Source: Microbacteriaceae bacterium
Lineage (GTDB): Bacteria; Actinomycetota; Actinomycetes; Actinomycetales; Microbacteriaceae
DNA: 64,000 nt
Assembly: GCA_025464975.1 (NCBI GenBank)
Contig: JAODMT010000011.1
Location: forward strand, 1 to 64,000
Reading direction: 5' to 3'
The position numbers and the translations under genes were made by a program. Positions within the stretch are counted from its first letter, which is position 1. Each line of letters begins with the position of its first letter. The notes below the pieces were generated by a model. It was not told the DNA's origin and did no database searches. It was given only the letters and a program-made list of their open reading frames with translations. Positions 1-8,145 of this stretch are shown here, one piece after another.

Positions 1-2412
1 GACACGGTCACCGGTGAGGGCGGCAACCTGTCGTCGTCGGCTACCTGCACGGACAAGGCCGGGAACACGGCGGAAAAGACCGTGACCGGCATCCAGATCG
101 ACCGCACCACCCCAACCACCACCGCCAGCATCCCGAACGCCGTTGGTGGCTGGTACAAGGGTGCCGCCGAGATCACGCTGAGCGGTGACGATCCGCTTTC
201 CGGCATCGGTGTAACGCATTACCGTATCGATGGTGGCGACCTCCAGAGCTATGGTGGGCCGTTCTCGACAGAGCTCGTGACCGGTGTTCACAGCCTCACG
301 TTCTGGAGCACGGATGTCGCGGGCAACGTCGAGGCGCAGCAGACGACGGCCGTCAGGGTCGACAACAACCCGCCGACAATCAAGGGCGCTGCCACTCCGG
401 CGACGAACAAATTCGGCTGGAATAACACGAGCGTCGATGTGACCTTCACGTGTGGCGATGCAGAGTCCGGGGTCGCCGGTTGCGGCCCGAACGCGACAGT
501 CGGCACCGAGGGCGCGAACCAGCAGGTGCACGGCGACACGCAGGACGTCGTCGGCAACGTGAACTCGACGACCGTTGACCACATCAACATCGACAAGGCC
601 GCGCCGACCCTCGACGGTGCTGCGACCACGGACGCCAATGCCGCAGGCTGGTACAACGGTGACGTCGCGATTGCATGGACCGGCAGTGACGCGCTCTCGG
701 GCATCGACCCGGCGACACAACCGGCGGACAGCACGATCACCGGCCAGGGCAATAACCTGGGGGCCTCTGCAAGCATCTCCGACAAGGCAGGCAACCAGAA
801 GACGGCCACGGTGAACGGAATCAACATCGACCGCACCGCGCCCGCCATCGACGGTGGTCCGACGACGGCTCCGAACGCTGCCGGCTGGTACCGCGACCAG
901 GTCGTTCTGAACTTCACCTGCACGGATGCACTGTCCGGGGTGGCATCCTGCCCAACCAGCACGGTGATCGCCGGCGACGGTGCGAACCAGACCGTCACGA
1001 GCGACCCGGCCAGCGACAAGGCGGGCAACCACAGCGCCGGCAAGACCGTGGGCGGCATCAACATCGACGGTTCCGCGCCGAGCACGACGGCCAACAACCA
1101 GTGCGCGGCGAGCAACGGATGGTGCACGGGTTCGAGTGCGAACGTCGTGTTGACCGCCACCGACCAGGCCGGACTGTCCGGGGTCAAGGAACTCCACTAC
1201 CGGATCGACGGCGGCGCAGAGCAGGTGGCCGCGGGTGCGACCAAGACTGTCTCTGTCCCGCTCGACGGCAGTGGCGCAGGCACCGTGGCGTACTGGGCGG
1301 TCGACAACGCAGGCAACACGGAAGCCTCGAACGCGGTCGCGCTCAAGTGGGACAACATCGGCCCGACGGTTACCCACACGCTGTCGCCCGTGCCCAACGC
1401 GAACGGCTGGAACAAGAATGACGTCACCGTGACGTTCGCTGCTAAGGACGACGATGCGGGATCCGGCTTTGCAAGCGTCACGGACCCCGTGACTGTCTCC
1501 ACCGAAACGGACGGACTGCGCATCGTCGGTACGGCGAAGGACACCGCAGGCAATGTCGGCACCGACACGGTCTCCGTCAAGCTCGACAAGACGGCGCCGA
1601 CAATCAGCGGGGCTGTTGTGAGCGGCACCCAAGGTGTCAACGGTTGGTACGTGGGACCGGTGACGGTGCACTTCACCTGCGCCGATACTCTCTCCGGTCT
1701 GGCCACCTCCTGCCCCGCCAATGTGATCCTCACTGCCAATGGCGCGAACTCGGCCAGCGCGACGGTGACCGACAACGCAGGGAACTCGGCGGTCACGACG
1801 CTGCCCGGGATCAAGATCGACACGGAGGAGCCCAGCATCACGACTGTCAACGTGGCCGGTGGCCTCTACACACTCGGTGCCGTACCGGCACCAACCTGCG
1901 CCGCCAGTGACAGCTTCTCTGGTCTGAGCGGCTCCTGTGTGGTCACGACCTCGGGAGGCACGGCCAACGGCGTCGGTACCTTCTCGTACACCGCGAAGGC
2001 GACAGACAAGGCTGGCAACACGGGAACGACGGCGGGCACTTACCGGGTGATCTACCGGTTCGATGGATTCCTGCAGCCGATCAACGACACCGCCCACCAG
2101 GTCGGCACGTCGACGAGCATCTTCAAGGGTGGGAGCACGATCCCGGTCAAGTTCCAGCTGAAGAATGCAAGTGGCACCGTTGTTCAGGCGAATACGGCGC
2201 CGGTATGGCTGACCCCGGCCAAGGGTGCTTCGATGAGCCTGCCGGTCGACGAGTCGCTGTACTCGGCGACGGCTGACAGCGGAACCACCTACCGCTTCGA
2301 CACGTCCCAGTACCTCTACAACTGGAAGACCATCACCGGCGGGTACTACTACCGAATCGGCGTCACCCTGGACGACGGCCAAACCTACTACGTCAACATC
2401 GGCCTGCGTTAG
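1..2412 (+). CDS. Secreted Ig-like repeat protein with C-terminal PxKF domain (5' partial)
   Basis: The frame is open from the first base, so the N-terminus and any signal peptide lie outside the window; 803 codons are visible. They form about eight tandem Ig-like units of roughly 80 residues. A typical unit has a GWY/GWN strand, then FTC.D..SGV..C with a probable disulfide pair, then DKAGN, closing with a linker such as INIDRTAP. The last ~110 residues (FDGFLQPIN, then KGGSTIPVKFQL) match the PxKF-type C-terminal domain of secreted actinobacterial proteins. There is no LPXTG motif or C-terminal membrane segment, so release or non-covalent surface retention is more likely than sortase anchoring. 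A role as adhesin or wall-associated scaffold is inference; no catalytic domain is visible. Confidence 0.85.
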   Translation, partial: DTVTGEGGNLSSSATCTDKAGNTAEKTVTGIQIDRTTPTTTASIPNAVGGWYKGAAEITLSGDDPLSGIGVTHYRIDGGDLQSYGGPFSTELVTGVHSLTFWSTDVAGNVEAQQTTAVRVDNNPPTIKGAATPATNKFGWNNTSVDVTFTCGDAESGVAGCGPNATVGTEGANQQVHGDTQDVVGNVNSTTVDHINIDKAAPTLDGAATTDANAAGWYNGDVAIAWTGSDALSGIDPATQPADSTITGQGNNLGASASISDKAGNQKTATVNGINIDRTAPAIDGGPTTAPNAAGWYRDQVVLNFTCTDALSGVASCPTSTVIAGDGANQTVTSDPASDKAGNHSAGKTVGGINIDGSAPSTTANNQCAASNGWCTGSSANVVLTATDQAGLSGVKELHYRIDGGAEQVAAGATKTVSVPLDGSGAGTVAYWAVDNAGNTEASNAVALKWDNIGPTVTHTLSPVPNANGWNKNDVTVTFAAKDDDAGSGFASVTDPVTVSTETDGLRIVGTAKDTAGNVGTDTVSVKLDKTAPTISGAVVSGTQGVNGWYVGPVTVHFTCADTLSGLATSCPANVILTANGANSASATVTDNAGNSAVTTLPGIKIDTEEPSITTVNVAGGLYTLGAVPAPTCAASDSFSGLSGSCVVTTSGGTANGVGTFSYTAKATDKAGNTGTTAGTYRVIYRFDGFLQPINDTAHQVGTSTSIFKGGSTIPVKFQLKNASGTVVQANTAPVWLTPAKGASMSLPVDESLYSATADSGTTYRFDTSQYLYNWKTITGGYYYRIGVTLDDGQTYYVNIGLR

Positions 2413-2432
2413 GAGTCGGCAGCACCTCGACT

Positions 2433-2450
2433 CAGCGCTAAAACGCGCTG
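2433..2450 (+). terminator. Possible stem-loop terminator after the Ig-repeat gene
   Basis: A short perfect stem CAGCGC / GCGCTG with loop TAAAAC starts 21 bases after the stop codon. There is no U-tract, so termination is only a guess from position. The rest of the interval up to 2694 shows no convincing gene. Confidence 0.3.
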
Positions 2451-2694
2451 GTTCCACACCGTCGGACTGCGGCCGGCCCCGGCACTCAGCCTTGGCCTAT
2501 CAGCCATGGAGGCCGGTGTGGGAATCAGCGTGCGCTGTCGTTGGAACGACGGGCGCACCAGAGTATGAGCTGATGCTGCAATCGGTGCTCGAGGACCCTC
2601 GTCCTTTCGGGAACGCCCTGGCCGCGCTTTTGAGTTAGTGGGGATGCCTGGTAAGCGGTATGCCGGAACTCGCCGGTGTAGCCATGCAGGCCGA

Positions 2695-3174
2695 CTAGGC
2701 GGGGAGAGAAAGCGATTCGCCGAACTCGCACTCTTCCGGATCGGCCGTATGTTCGTCTACGACCAAGGCGGCGCGACCCAACATTGAGCGGAGTTGCTCG
2801 GACTCGGCGTCGGTCAGGTCTGCCAAAATTCGGCGCTCAACTTGGCTCATGCGCTCGGTCAGCTTTTCCAGGATCGTTGTGCCCTTGGGCGTAAGCGTCA
2901 CGCGACGGGAGCGTCGATCGAGTGGATCCGGCTTGCGAACCACGAGCTTCTCGGATTCAAGCTCGTCGAGGAGGTAGGTCATCACGGTTCGGTCGACCCC
3001 GAGTCGCTCGGCGATTGCGGCCTGGTTCGGGCAGGCACCACTGGCCGCGATAGACAGCACCTGGTAGCCGCGGGCACCACCGGGGAGTTCCGCGACGGCA
3101 TCTCGACCCTGCTTCTGACTAGTCGCCGCCTCGTACTTGGTCGAGCCCAACCCCCACCCAAACCCAAGGAGCAC
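2695..3174 (-). CDS. MarR-family transcriptional regulator
   Basis: A 159-residue winged-helix regulator. The recognition region ACPNQAAIAERLGVDRTVMTYLLDELE is followed by the wing KPDPLDRRSRRVTLTPKG and a C-terminal dimerisation helix, as in MarR proteins. The start is GTG at 3174: an in-frame stop lies directly upstream, there is no internal ATG before the HTH, and a GGAAG Shine-Dalgarno sits 9-10 bases ahead. Its start codon is only two bases from that of the divergent membrane terpene-cyclase gene, so each promoter must lie inside the other's 5' end. Autoregulation and control of the neighbour are likely but inferred. The ligand is unknown. Confidence 0.85.
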   Translation of the reverse strand: MLLGFGWGLGSTKYEAATSQKQGRDAVAELPGGARGYQVLSIAASGACPNQAAIAERLGVDRTVMTYLLDELESEKLVVRKPDPLDRRSRRVTLTPKGTTILEKLTERMSQVERRILADLTDAESEQLRSMLGRAALVVDEHTADPEECEFGESLSLPA

Positions 3175-3176
3175 TC

Positions 3177-3845
3177 ATGGCACTCTTCCTTACCGCGCTG
3201 AGCGGCATTGCCTGGACCATCGTCTACATCATCGCAATACGTATTGGTTTCACCCAGAAGACGTATGCAATGCCGATCGCGGCACTCGGCCTCAACGTCT
3301 CGTGGGAATGGATCTACGCGATCTATGGCCTGGCTAACAACACCGGGCTCCAGTCCTACGTCAACCTCGTATGGGCTCTCGGGGTCGTGCTCATTCTCAT
3401 TACTTTCTTTCGTTTTGGTCGCGCTGAACTCCCGTCGTTCATCTCCAAGCGGGTATTTATTGCCTGGGGCGTTTCGATCGTGGCTGTGTCGGTCGTGATT
3501 CAGCTGCTGTTCATTGGCGCGTTCGGCCTGGTGCACATGCGTGCGGCCATTGATGCGGCATTCCTGCAGAACCTGCTGATGTCGGGTCTCTTCATTTCCA
3601 TGTTCGTTACGCGGCGCGGCGCGCGAGGCCAGTCCGTCACGATGGCGGTCGCCAAGTGGATCGGCACACTCGCACCCACGTTGTTGGTTGGCATCATCCA
3701 GCACAACCCGTTCATCCTGGGCATCGGAATCTTGTGCAGCGTCTTTGATCTCGCATACATCGGCCTCTTGCTCCGGGCGCGGACGAACCCGCCGCAGCTC
3801 GCCGCGTCCGTTGACCCTTCAGAGCCCGCCGTCGCGCTGAGGTAA
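3177..3845 (+). CDS. Integral-membrane terpene cyclase homologue (Pyr4/PaxB/DmtA1-like)
   Basis: A 222-residue, seven-helix membrane protein. The second helix region reads KTYAMPIAALGLNVSWEWIY, the signature of the fungal Pyr4/PaxB cyclases and their actinobacterial relatives such as DmtA1 (drimentines). Glu44 in NVSWEW and Asp191 in CSVFDLAYI lie where the Pyr4 family has its essential acidic pair, so activity is plausible. These enzymes protonate or open an epoxide on a prenylated aromatic or indole substrate inside the membrane. A strong AAGGAG site precedes the ATG. No prenyltransferase, epoxidase or scaffold enzyme lies nearby, so the substrate is unknown. The divergent MarR gene is the likely regulator. 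Similarity is by motif and topology, so a non-cyclase role remains possible. Confidence 0.7.
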   Translation: MALFLTALSGIAWTIVYIIAIRIGFTQKTYAMPIAALGLNVSWEWIYAIYGLANNTGLQSYVNLVWALGVVLILITFFRFGRAELPSFISKRVFIAWGVSIVAVSVVIQLLFIGAFGLVHMRAAIDAAFLQNLLMSGLFISMFVTRRGARGQSVTMAVAKWIGTLAPTLLVGIIQHNPFILGIGILCSVFDLAYIGLLLRARTNPPQLAASVDPSEPAVALR

Positions 3846-4532
3846 CGATTCAGTTCGGCTCGCTGCGCGCATACACTCCGGGGAAAGCTAACCGCAAGGC
3901 GCCGTGGTCACAGCTCAATCCTGCTCGCCGAGGTGTGTTCGGTCCTCGGAGTCCACACCCCAACCTCATCGGCTTCACTTGTCGTTCCGAACATCGCATG
4001 ACAATCGGCACGTGCCGTCTGACAAGGGCGCCCTCCCGGTGATGCCATCGTCTCCAATCCCTCGGATTCACGGACCAGAACCGGTCGCGGTGGAATTTTC
4101 GGAGTCAATCCGTGGAATGCCTTTTGGTGAGTGCGTAAACTCTCTGATTTCATGGGCCCAAAGCAATTTCCCGAACCACCCACAATGAGTGGTTCGGCAT
4201 ATTGCCGGGTCACTGTTCGGAAAATTCGGCCGGACAGCCTTTCAGGGGTTGTCCGGCCGTTTTTCTTTGGATTTCGCTCGTCCAAGTCGCCGAAAACGCA
4301 CGGCCGGTTTGGCGGTTGACGAAAGAATCGTGCGCCTGAGAGTTTTCAGGCGCGGGATTGTTCGGTGCTCGGGTGCATTGCAGGTGATGCTGGACAGCGG
4401 ATTTGCTTACCGGGTGGTTCGGCCCCGGTCGTGCTCATCAGGGCCTCCGTGTGGCCCAGCCAGAAGGCGTACCGAGCGCGCGGTCGTGCCGAGCGAGCGC
4501 TTCTCGCCGGGTTGAAGAATTTCCCGCCCAGC
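3846..4532. other. Intergenic region of 687 bp with three hairpins
   Basis: No reading frame here looks like a protein. Three stem-loops lie in tandem: CCGAACCAC/GTGGTTCGG at 4172-4198, the terminator-like stem at 4227-4265, and GCGCCTGA/TCAGGCGC at 4332-4353. A small RNA ending at the second hairpin is possible, but no promoter was identified with confidence. Confidence 0.4.
4227..4265 (+). terminator. Rho-independent terminator
   Basis: A 13-base stem (4227-4239 with 4247-4259, one mismatched or wobble pair) encloses an 8-base loop and is followed directly by a TTTTTCTTT tract. The orientation is plus. The nearest plus-strand gene ends 380 bases upstream, so it may instead end a small RNA transcribed from within this gap. 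Confidence 0.65.
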
Positions 4533-5054
4533 TCATGCCGTTTGGCGGTCATCAGCCCTGTCTGCACTGCCCGGATCAGGGGTGAGGTCACCAAATGGTT
4601 CCACGGACGCCTGCGCTGCAGCGATGAGTTTCATCATCGTCCCGTGCAGCGCCATGAGTTCTTCGCGACTCATCCCGAGGCGTTTCATCATGAGTGCCGG
4701 AATCTTCTCTGCCTCGGCGCGCAACTGCTTTCCCTTAGCCGTAAGTACGATCGCCAACGAGCGCTCATCGGCCTGGTCACGCGCCCGATCGATCAACCCG
4801 AGACTGGCCAAGCGTTTGGTCAGCGGCGTGAGCGTGCCCGGGTCAAGTCGAAGCAGCCTGCTGAGGTCCGTGATCGACAGCGGTGCGTGTTCCCAGAGCG
4901 CGAGCATCACTAGGTACTGCGGATGCGTGAGTTCCATGGGCTCGAGCACAGGTCGGTAGGCGGCCACGATGCTGCGTGATGCCACCGACACCGCGAAACA
5001 CACCTGACTTTCCAGCGCAAGCGGATCCGGATCCTTCAGTGCAGTGACGCTCAT
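4533..5054 (-). CDS. OhrR-like MarR-family redox regulator
   Basis: A 173-residue MarR protein. Its N-terminal block ESQVCFAVSVASRSIVAAYRP, followed by LTHPQYLVMLALWE, is the OhrR signature. Cys19 sits where OhrR carries its peroxide-reactive cysteine. The HTH (ITDLSRLLRLDPGTLTPLTKRL) and wing (RDQADERSLAIVLTAKG) follow. The start is taken at the ATG at 5054, with AGGGAG upstream; longer in-frame extensions run through the operator region. Two near-identical operator candidates lie just upstream. OhrR proteins repress an organic hydroperoxide reductase gene, but no ohr is present here, so the target may be distant or lost. Confidence 0.82.
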   Translation of the reverse strand: MSVTALKDPDPLALESQVCFAVSVASRSIVAAYRPVLEPMELTHPQYLVMLALWEHAPLSITDLSRLLRLDPGTLTPLTKRLASLGLIDRARDQADERSLAIVLTAKGKQLRAEAEKIPALMMKRLGMSREELMALHGTMMKLIAAAQASVEPFGDLTPDPGSADRADDRQTA

Positions 5055-5100
5055 CCCGGGGTCTCCCTTTCTGCCGATGACGGATGATTCGCACCGCCAC

Positions 5101-5120
5101 CAATTACTTGGGGTGCCAAT
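5101..5120 (+). promoter_or_regulatory. Operator candidate 1 for the OhrR-like regulator
   Basis: CAATTACTTGG-GGT-GCCAAT, 47 bases upstream of the regulator's start. It repeats at 5151-5170 with only the central bases changed. The TTGG....CCAA core is an inverted repeat, as expected for a MarR dimer site. Confidence 0.55.
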
Positions 5121-5150
5121 CCTACGCTGGGAATATTTAGGTCGCCATAA

Positions 5151-5170
5151 CAATTACTTGGTAGACCAAT
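5151..5170 (+). promoter_or_regulatory. Operator candidate 2 for the OhrR-like regulator
   Basis: CAATTACTTGG-TAG-ACCAAT, with a perfect TTGGT-AG-ACCAA core, exactly 50 bp from the first copy. It lies between the regulator and the divergent small ORF at 5226, so it could control both. Confidence 0.6.
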
Positions 5171-5225
5171 GATTGGTGCACACGGTATAGTGGTCTTTTT
5201 TTTGGACGAACCGGAGGAGATTCGG

Positions 5226-5477
5226 ATGAGGAGCCTGGTTGGAGGTATCGCAGCTGCGGCTGTAGTCGCCTTGATGCTCGGTGGCTTTATATCGGCAATT
5301 CAGGCCGTGGAGTTCCACGGGCTCCAGTACGTGGTTCCCGGTGATGGTGAGATTCGATTTGGGAATACTGAGACGCTCAACTCCTCTACTTCCCAGTACG
5401 CCCAAAGTCAGACGACCCCACACTTCGTCGTGAGGGTCGACATTATTCAAAAAGCGAGTGAGAGCGCTCATGGCTAA
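5226..5477 (+). CDS. Small secreted or membrane-anchored protein, unknown function
   Basis: An 83-residue ORF with a strong GGAGGAG site 6 bases before its ATG. It begins MRSL and has one hydrophobic segment (about residues 5-24: GGIAAAAVVALMLGGFI), then a short polar domain. Third-position GC is lower than in neighbouring genes. It is divergent from the OhrR-like regulator and just downstream of its operators. The family is not recognised; a real small envelope protein is plausible, but a chance ORF cannot be excluded. Confidence 0.4.
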   Translation: MRSLVGGIAAAAVVALMLGGFISAIQAVEFHGLQYVVPGDGEIRFGNTETLNSSTSQYAQSQTTPHFVVRVDIIQKASESAHG

Positions 5478-5730
5478 CACAATGGAACTGCGGCGCGGCC
5501 GCCCGAACTTCATCGACGGAGTGAACGTGGTCGTCATCGCGACGCAACCCGGTCAGCTCCTACTGGCCGTGGCACGGGATGCCGGGCTGGAACGCGACAT
5601 CGTCAGCGTGGGCAGCGGAGCTCCCGTGGGTCGGCTCACACGGTGGACCGTTGGTTCGCTAAACCCTGCTGGCGGAAGCGGTGACCCGGAACTCGCGGCG
5701 ATTCTCGTGCCCGCCGACCTGGCGGCATAG
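5470..5730 (+). CDS. Small hypothetical protein
   Basis: An 86-residue ORF starting at an ATG that overlaps the end of the preceding small ORF by 8 bases, which would suit translational coupling. It contains a hydrophobic strand-like run (GVNVVVIATQPGQLLLAVA) and a Gly/Ser-rich end, with no recognised domain. It may be a fragment of a larger decayed gene. Confidence 0.3.
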   Translation: MANTMELRRGRPNFIDGVNVVVIATQPGQLLLAVARDAGLERDIVSVGSGAPVGRLTRWTVGSLNPAGGSGDPELAAILVPADLAA

Positions 5731-6030
5731 CTACCGCATACCTGTTTGTCCGCAACCGGTTACCGGCCAATTGGTATTGCGAATGTTTTGGAGGTGTCGC
5801 GGGCGGCTTTGGGCTAGCCGACTCGCCCGGCTCCCGCCGCGAGCCCTGCGCCGAGGAACGAGTCAGCTTGGCTGAACTAGACCGTCGGATTGACGCTGGT
5901 GGAGGTCAAAGATGACAGCGAAAGTGCGACGTGGGTCTTGGCTCAGCCGAAGGATGGTGCTCGGATCGCAAAACGGATGGACGAGGCAATAGTCACGCCG
6001 ATCTAAGCTGGTTTCGTTGATCCGGCTCCC
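5731..6030. other. Intergenic, 300 bp, no clear gene
   Basis: There is no convincing complete gene. A 37-codon open stretch at about 5891-6005 (+), ending ...RIAKRMDEAIVTPI, has protein-like composition but no start with a binding site. It may be the tail of a lost gene. Confidence 0.35.
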
Positions 6031-6705
6031 CTACTCCCTGCCGTCCTCGAGCGGGATGAGCATGGTGCGGAACGGACCCGCAACGGCGTGGATGTCCCAA
6101 ATGCGATCGGCGACGTCGTCGATGCCATTGGCAAGCTGAAGCTTGGGAATGCCTCCCGGGATCACGAGTTGCGCGACCCGGATGCCCTCGCCCTCGAGTG
6201 CGTCGTGGAGCATCTCACCGTAGGCGCTCTCGGCCGGGAACGCGACCGATGTGCCCGCGAAGTCGGCGCGTGCCTTCACCGAGGTTCCGCCGTTGATCAG
6301 GATGACGCTGCCGCCTCGGGCCTGACGCATCGCCGGTAGCACCGCACGCACCGCGTGAATGAGGCCGAGAGCCGAGAACCGCACTGCTTCCAGCGCCAGC
6401 TCCGGCGTCATGTCGAGCACCGGCTTCAGGTAATCACGCGACGGCAGCGGGCTGTACTGCAACGTGGTGATGGGTCCCAGCTCCGCCGCTGCACGTGCGA
6501 GGGCGTCCTCAAGGGCGGCCGGTACCAGCACGTCCGCGGCGTAACCACGCGCGGTGAAGCCGCCGGCCTTGAGCTCCGCGGCCATGGCGTCAAGCTTCGA
6601 CTGGTTCCTCGAGATCAGGGCTATCGAGAAGCCTTCGCGCCCGAACCTTCGCGCAACTGCCGCTCCGAGTCCCGGTCCAGCTCCGATGATGGCGATGACA
6701 GGCAC
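6031..6705 (-). CDS. Atypical short-chain dehydrogenase/reductase-fold protein
   Basis: A 224-residue Rossmann protein. It starts at GTG 6705 (GAAGGA upstream) with VPVIAIIGAGPGLGAAVARRF, a classical SDR dinucleotide-binding motif, and SRNQSKLDAMAAEL for cofactor choice. The usual YxxxK catalytic pair is absent: where SDRs carry it, this protein reads AGTSVAFPAESAYGEML. A group of actinobacterial SDR-like proteins shares this lack, so the substrate reaction is uncertain. It may be a reductase with unusual chemistry or a binding protein. It lies upstream of a second, canonical SDR on the same strand. Confidence 0.75.
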   Translation of the reverse strand: MPVIAIIGAGPGLGAAVARRFGREGFSIALISRNQSKLDAMAAELKAGGFTARGYAADVLVPAALEDALARAAAELGPITTLQYSPLPSRDYLKPVLDMTPELALEAVRFSALGLIHAVRAVLPAMRQARGGSVILINGGTSVKARADFAGTSVAFPAESAYGEMLHDALEGEGIRVAQLVIPGGIPKLQLANGIDDVADRIWDIHAVAGPFRTMLIPLEDGRE

Positions 6706-6918
6706 GGTGGTTTCCTTCGATTGATGGTGTTGTCTGGACCATAGCGCGGCCAGGTTGGGCGACAGTGTGTCGGGGTCACCGTCGACACATCCGAACCGCT
6801 GTGAGCCCACCAACGAGATTACCCGTCGCGAGCGCGCGCCTCAGCTGGAAAGCGTGACCGATCGGTGCCGAGCCCTCCGCGCGATGACTTCGCGCTCAGG
6901 CTCATGGCGGTGTTCCTT

Positions 6919-7764
6919 TCAGTCGTGGTCGTGGTCGAGGCCGGTGGAGAGATCGCGGTGGGCTTCGGCCTGCTGGATCAGCAGCCGGCCCTTCTGGATG
7001 ACGCCGTCGACGGCATCTGCTCCGGCGACCCAACGCTCCGGCGGGTCGGGCAGCGCGACGACTTTGAGCAGTGCGCGGGCGAGCTTCGCCGGGTCGCCGG
7101 ACTGACTGCCGTTCATGCCCTGCCACATCGGGATGATCTCCCTGGTGCGGGCGGCGTAGTCGTCGATGCTGAGCTCGGCCCAGAGCGTGGAGTCACCCTC
7201 GACGAGCAGCTCGGTACGGAAGAATCCGGGTTCGACGATGGTGGTGCGGATGCCGAACGGCTCGACCTCGCCGTGCAGGGCTTCCATCCAGCCTTCGAGG
7301 GCGAACTTCGATGCTGCATACGCGCCGCCGAAGGCGCCGCCGGTGATGCCAGCCAACGACGTGATTGTGACGACGTGCCCCGAACTCTGTGCGCGCATGA
7401 CGGGCAGCACGGCGCGGGTGACGTTCAGCGAGCCGAAGAAGTTCGTCTCCATCTGGGCCCGGAACTGGTCGCTCGTGATTTCTTCGAAGAACCCGGCCTG
7501 AAAGTTGCCGGCGTTGTTGACGAGCACGTCGATGCGCCCGAACTTCTCGACGGCGGCCTCCACTGCGTGGGCGGAGTCCTCCCCGTCGGTGATATCGAGG
7601 GCCAGGGCGAGGAGGCGCTCGTGGTCGCCGACCGCGGCGCGGACGCGCTCCGGGTCGCGGCCGGTGGCGACGACGGAGTGGCCGACGGCGAGAGCCGCGT
7701 GGGCGAATTGGGTGCCCATGCCGCGGCTCGCGCCGGTGATGAACCAGACCCATGGATCAGTCAT
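6919..7764 (-). CDS. Canonical SDR-family oxidoreductase
   Basis: A 281-residue classical SDR: TGASRGMG near residue 10 binds NAD(P), NNAG (VLVNNAGNF) supports the fold, and the active site has ITSLAG with YAASK. It also carries the EPGFFRTEL loop common in the group. The ATG at 7764 follows an AAAGAAG site. The frame stays open far upstream but there runs antisense to the cupin gene, so that extension is rejected. The substrate is unknown. Confidence 0.9.
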   Translation of the reverse strand: MTDPWVWFITGASRGMGTQFAHAALAVGHSVVATGRDPERVRAAVGDHERLLALALDITDGEDSAHAVEAAVEKFGRIDVLVNNAGNFQAGFFEEITSDQFRAQMETNFFGSLNVTRAVLPVMRAQSSGHVVTITSLAGITGGAFGGAYAASKFALEGWMEALHGEVEPFGIRTTIVEPGFFRTELLVEGDSTLWAELSIDDYAARTREIIPMWQGMNGSQSGDPAKLARALLKVVALPDPPERWVAGADAVDGVIQKGRLLIQQAEAHRDLSTGLDHDHD

Positions 7765-7840
7765 GATGCTTCTTCTTTCAGTTGGTGCAGCGGGGCGCTG
7801 CCGGGAACGAGGTGCTCCATCTCGTTCATATGTGTTCGGC

Positions 7841-7856
7841 ACGTTCAATGAAACGT
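7841..7856. promoter_or_regulatory. Operator-like inverted repeat upstream of the SDR
   Basis: ACGTTCAATGAAACGT: arms ACGTT/AACGT with two mismatches in the centre, about 80 bp upstream of the SDR start. It resembles a TetR or similar dimer site; the regulator is unknown. Confidence 0.35.
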
Positions 7857-7936
7857 CCCCTGCGCATAAGTAGCGAGGGCACTGGCCAAACGAGTTACAG
7901 CAGAACCTCTCAACCGGATCGGGAACGGTCGTAACG

Positions 7937-7948
7937 TTCCATATGGAA
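7937..7948. promoter_or_regulatory. Perfect 12-bp palindrome TTCCATATGGAA
   Basis: A perfect palindrome in the gap between the SDR and cupin genes, overlapping the ATG of the MFS remnant. Possibly a dimeric repressor site left from the promoter of the decayed transporter gene. Confidence 0.35.
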
Positions 7949-8121
7949 TCACGAACACATCGGCTCGGTTGCCGGTGACAGCGCTGATTGGCCTCGCCCT
8001 TACGGGCTTCATCCTGGTGGCGGTCGAGACGACGTCCGCCGGTCTTCTTCCGGACATCGCGAGCGGAATGAACGTCGGCGAAGGAACCGTGGGCGTCCCT
8101 CCCAGGCACGGGCAGTCGTAG
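7943..8121 (+). pseudogene. Remnant of an MFS transporter N-terminus
   Basis: From about 7966 the sequence encodes RLPVTALIGLALTGFILV and then VETTSAGLLPDIASGMNVGE. This is the first transmembrane helix and signature loop of DHA1-type MFS drug transporters (usually TTE..PVGLLP.IA..L.VSEG). After ...GEGTVG homology stops and the frame ends at TAG 8119-8121. The upstream ATG at 7943 is in a different frame, so a frameshift also separates start and body. Roughly 90% of the gene is missing. Confidence 0.6.
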
Positions 8122-8145
8122 CGTTAACCTTTCGGAAGAAACACC

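Noticed and set aside
288-1187. A 299-codon antisense frame
   Set aside because: A shadow of the Ig-repeat gene, whose repeats make long antisense frames likely.
2525-2731. A 68-codon minus-strand frame after the Ig-repeat gene
   Set aside because: No homology, no start signal, Arg-rich composition.
3177-3845. A full terpene biosynthetic gene cluster around the membrane cyclase
   Set aside because: No prenyltransferase, polyprenyl synthase or tailoring enzyme is adjacent; only the lone cyclase homologue and MarR can be supported.
4189-4515. A 108-codon plus-strand frame
   Set aside because: Arg/Ser-rich, runs through two hairpins including a terminator, and has no ribosome site.
5891-6005. 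A 37-codon open stretch ending RIAKRMDEAIVTPI
   Set aside because: Too short and without a start signal to call a gene; kept only as a possible remnant.
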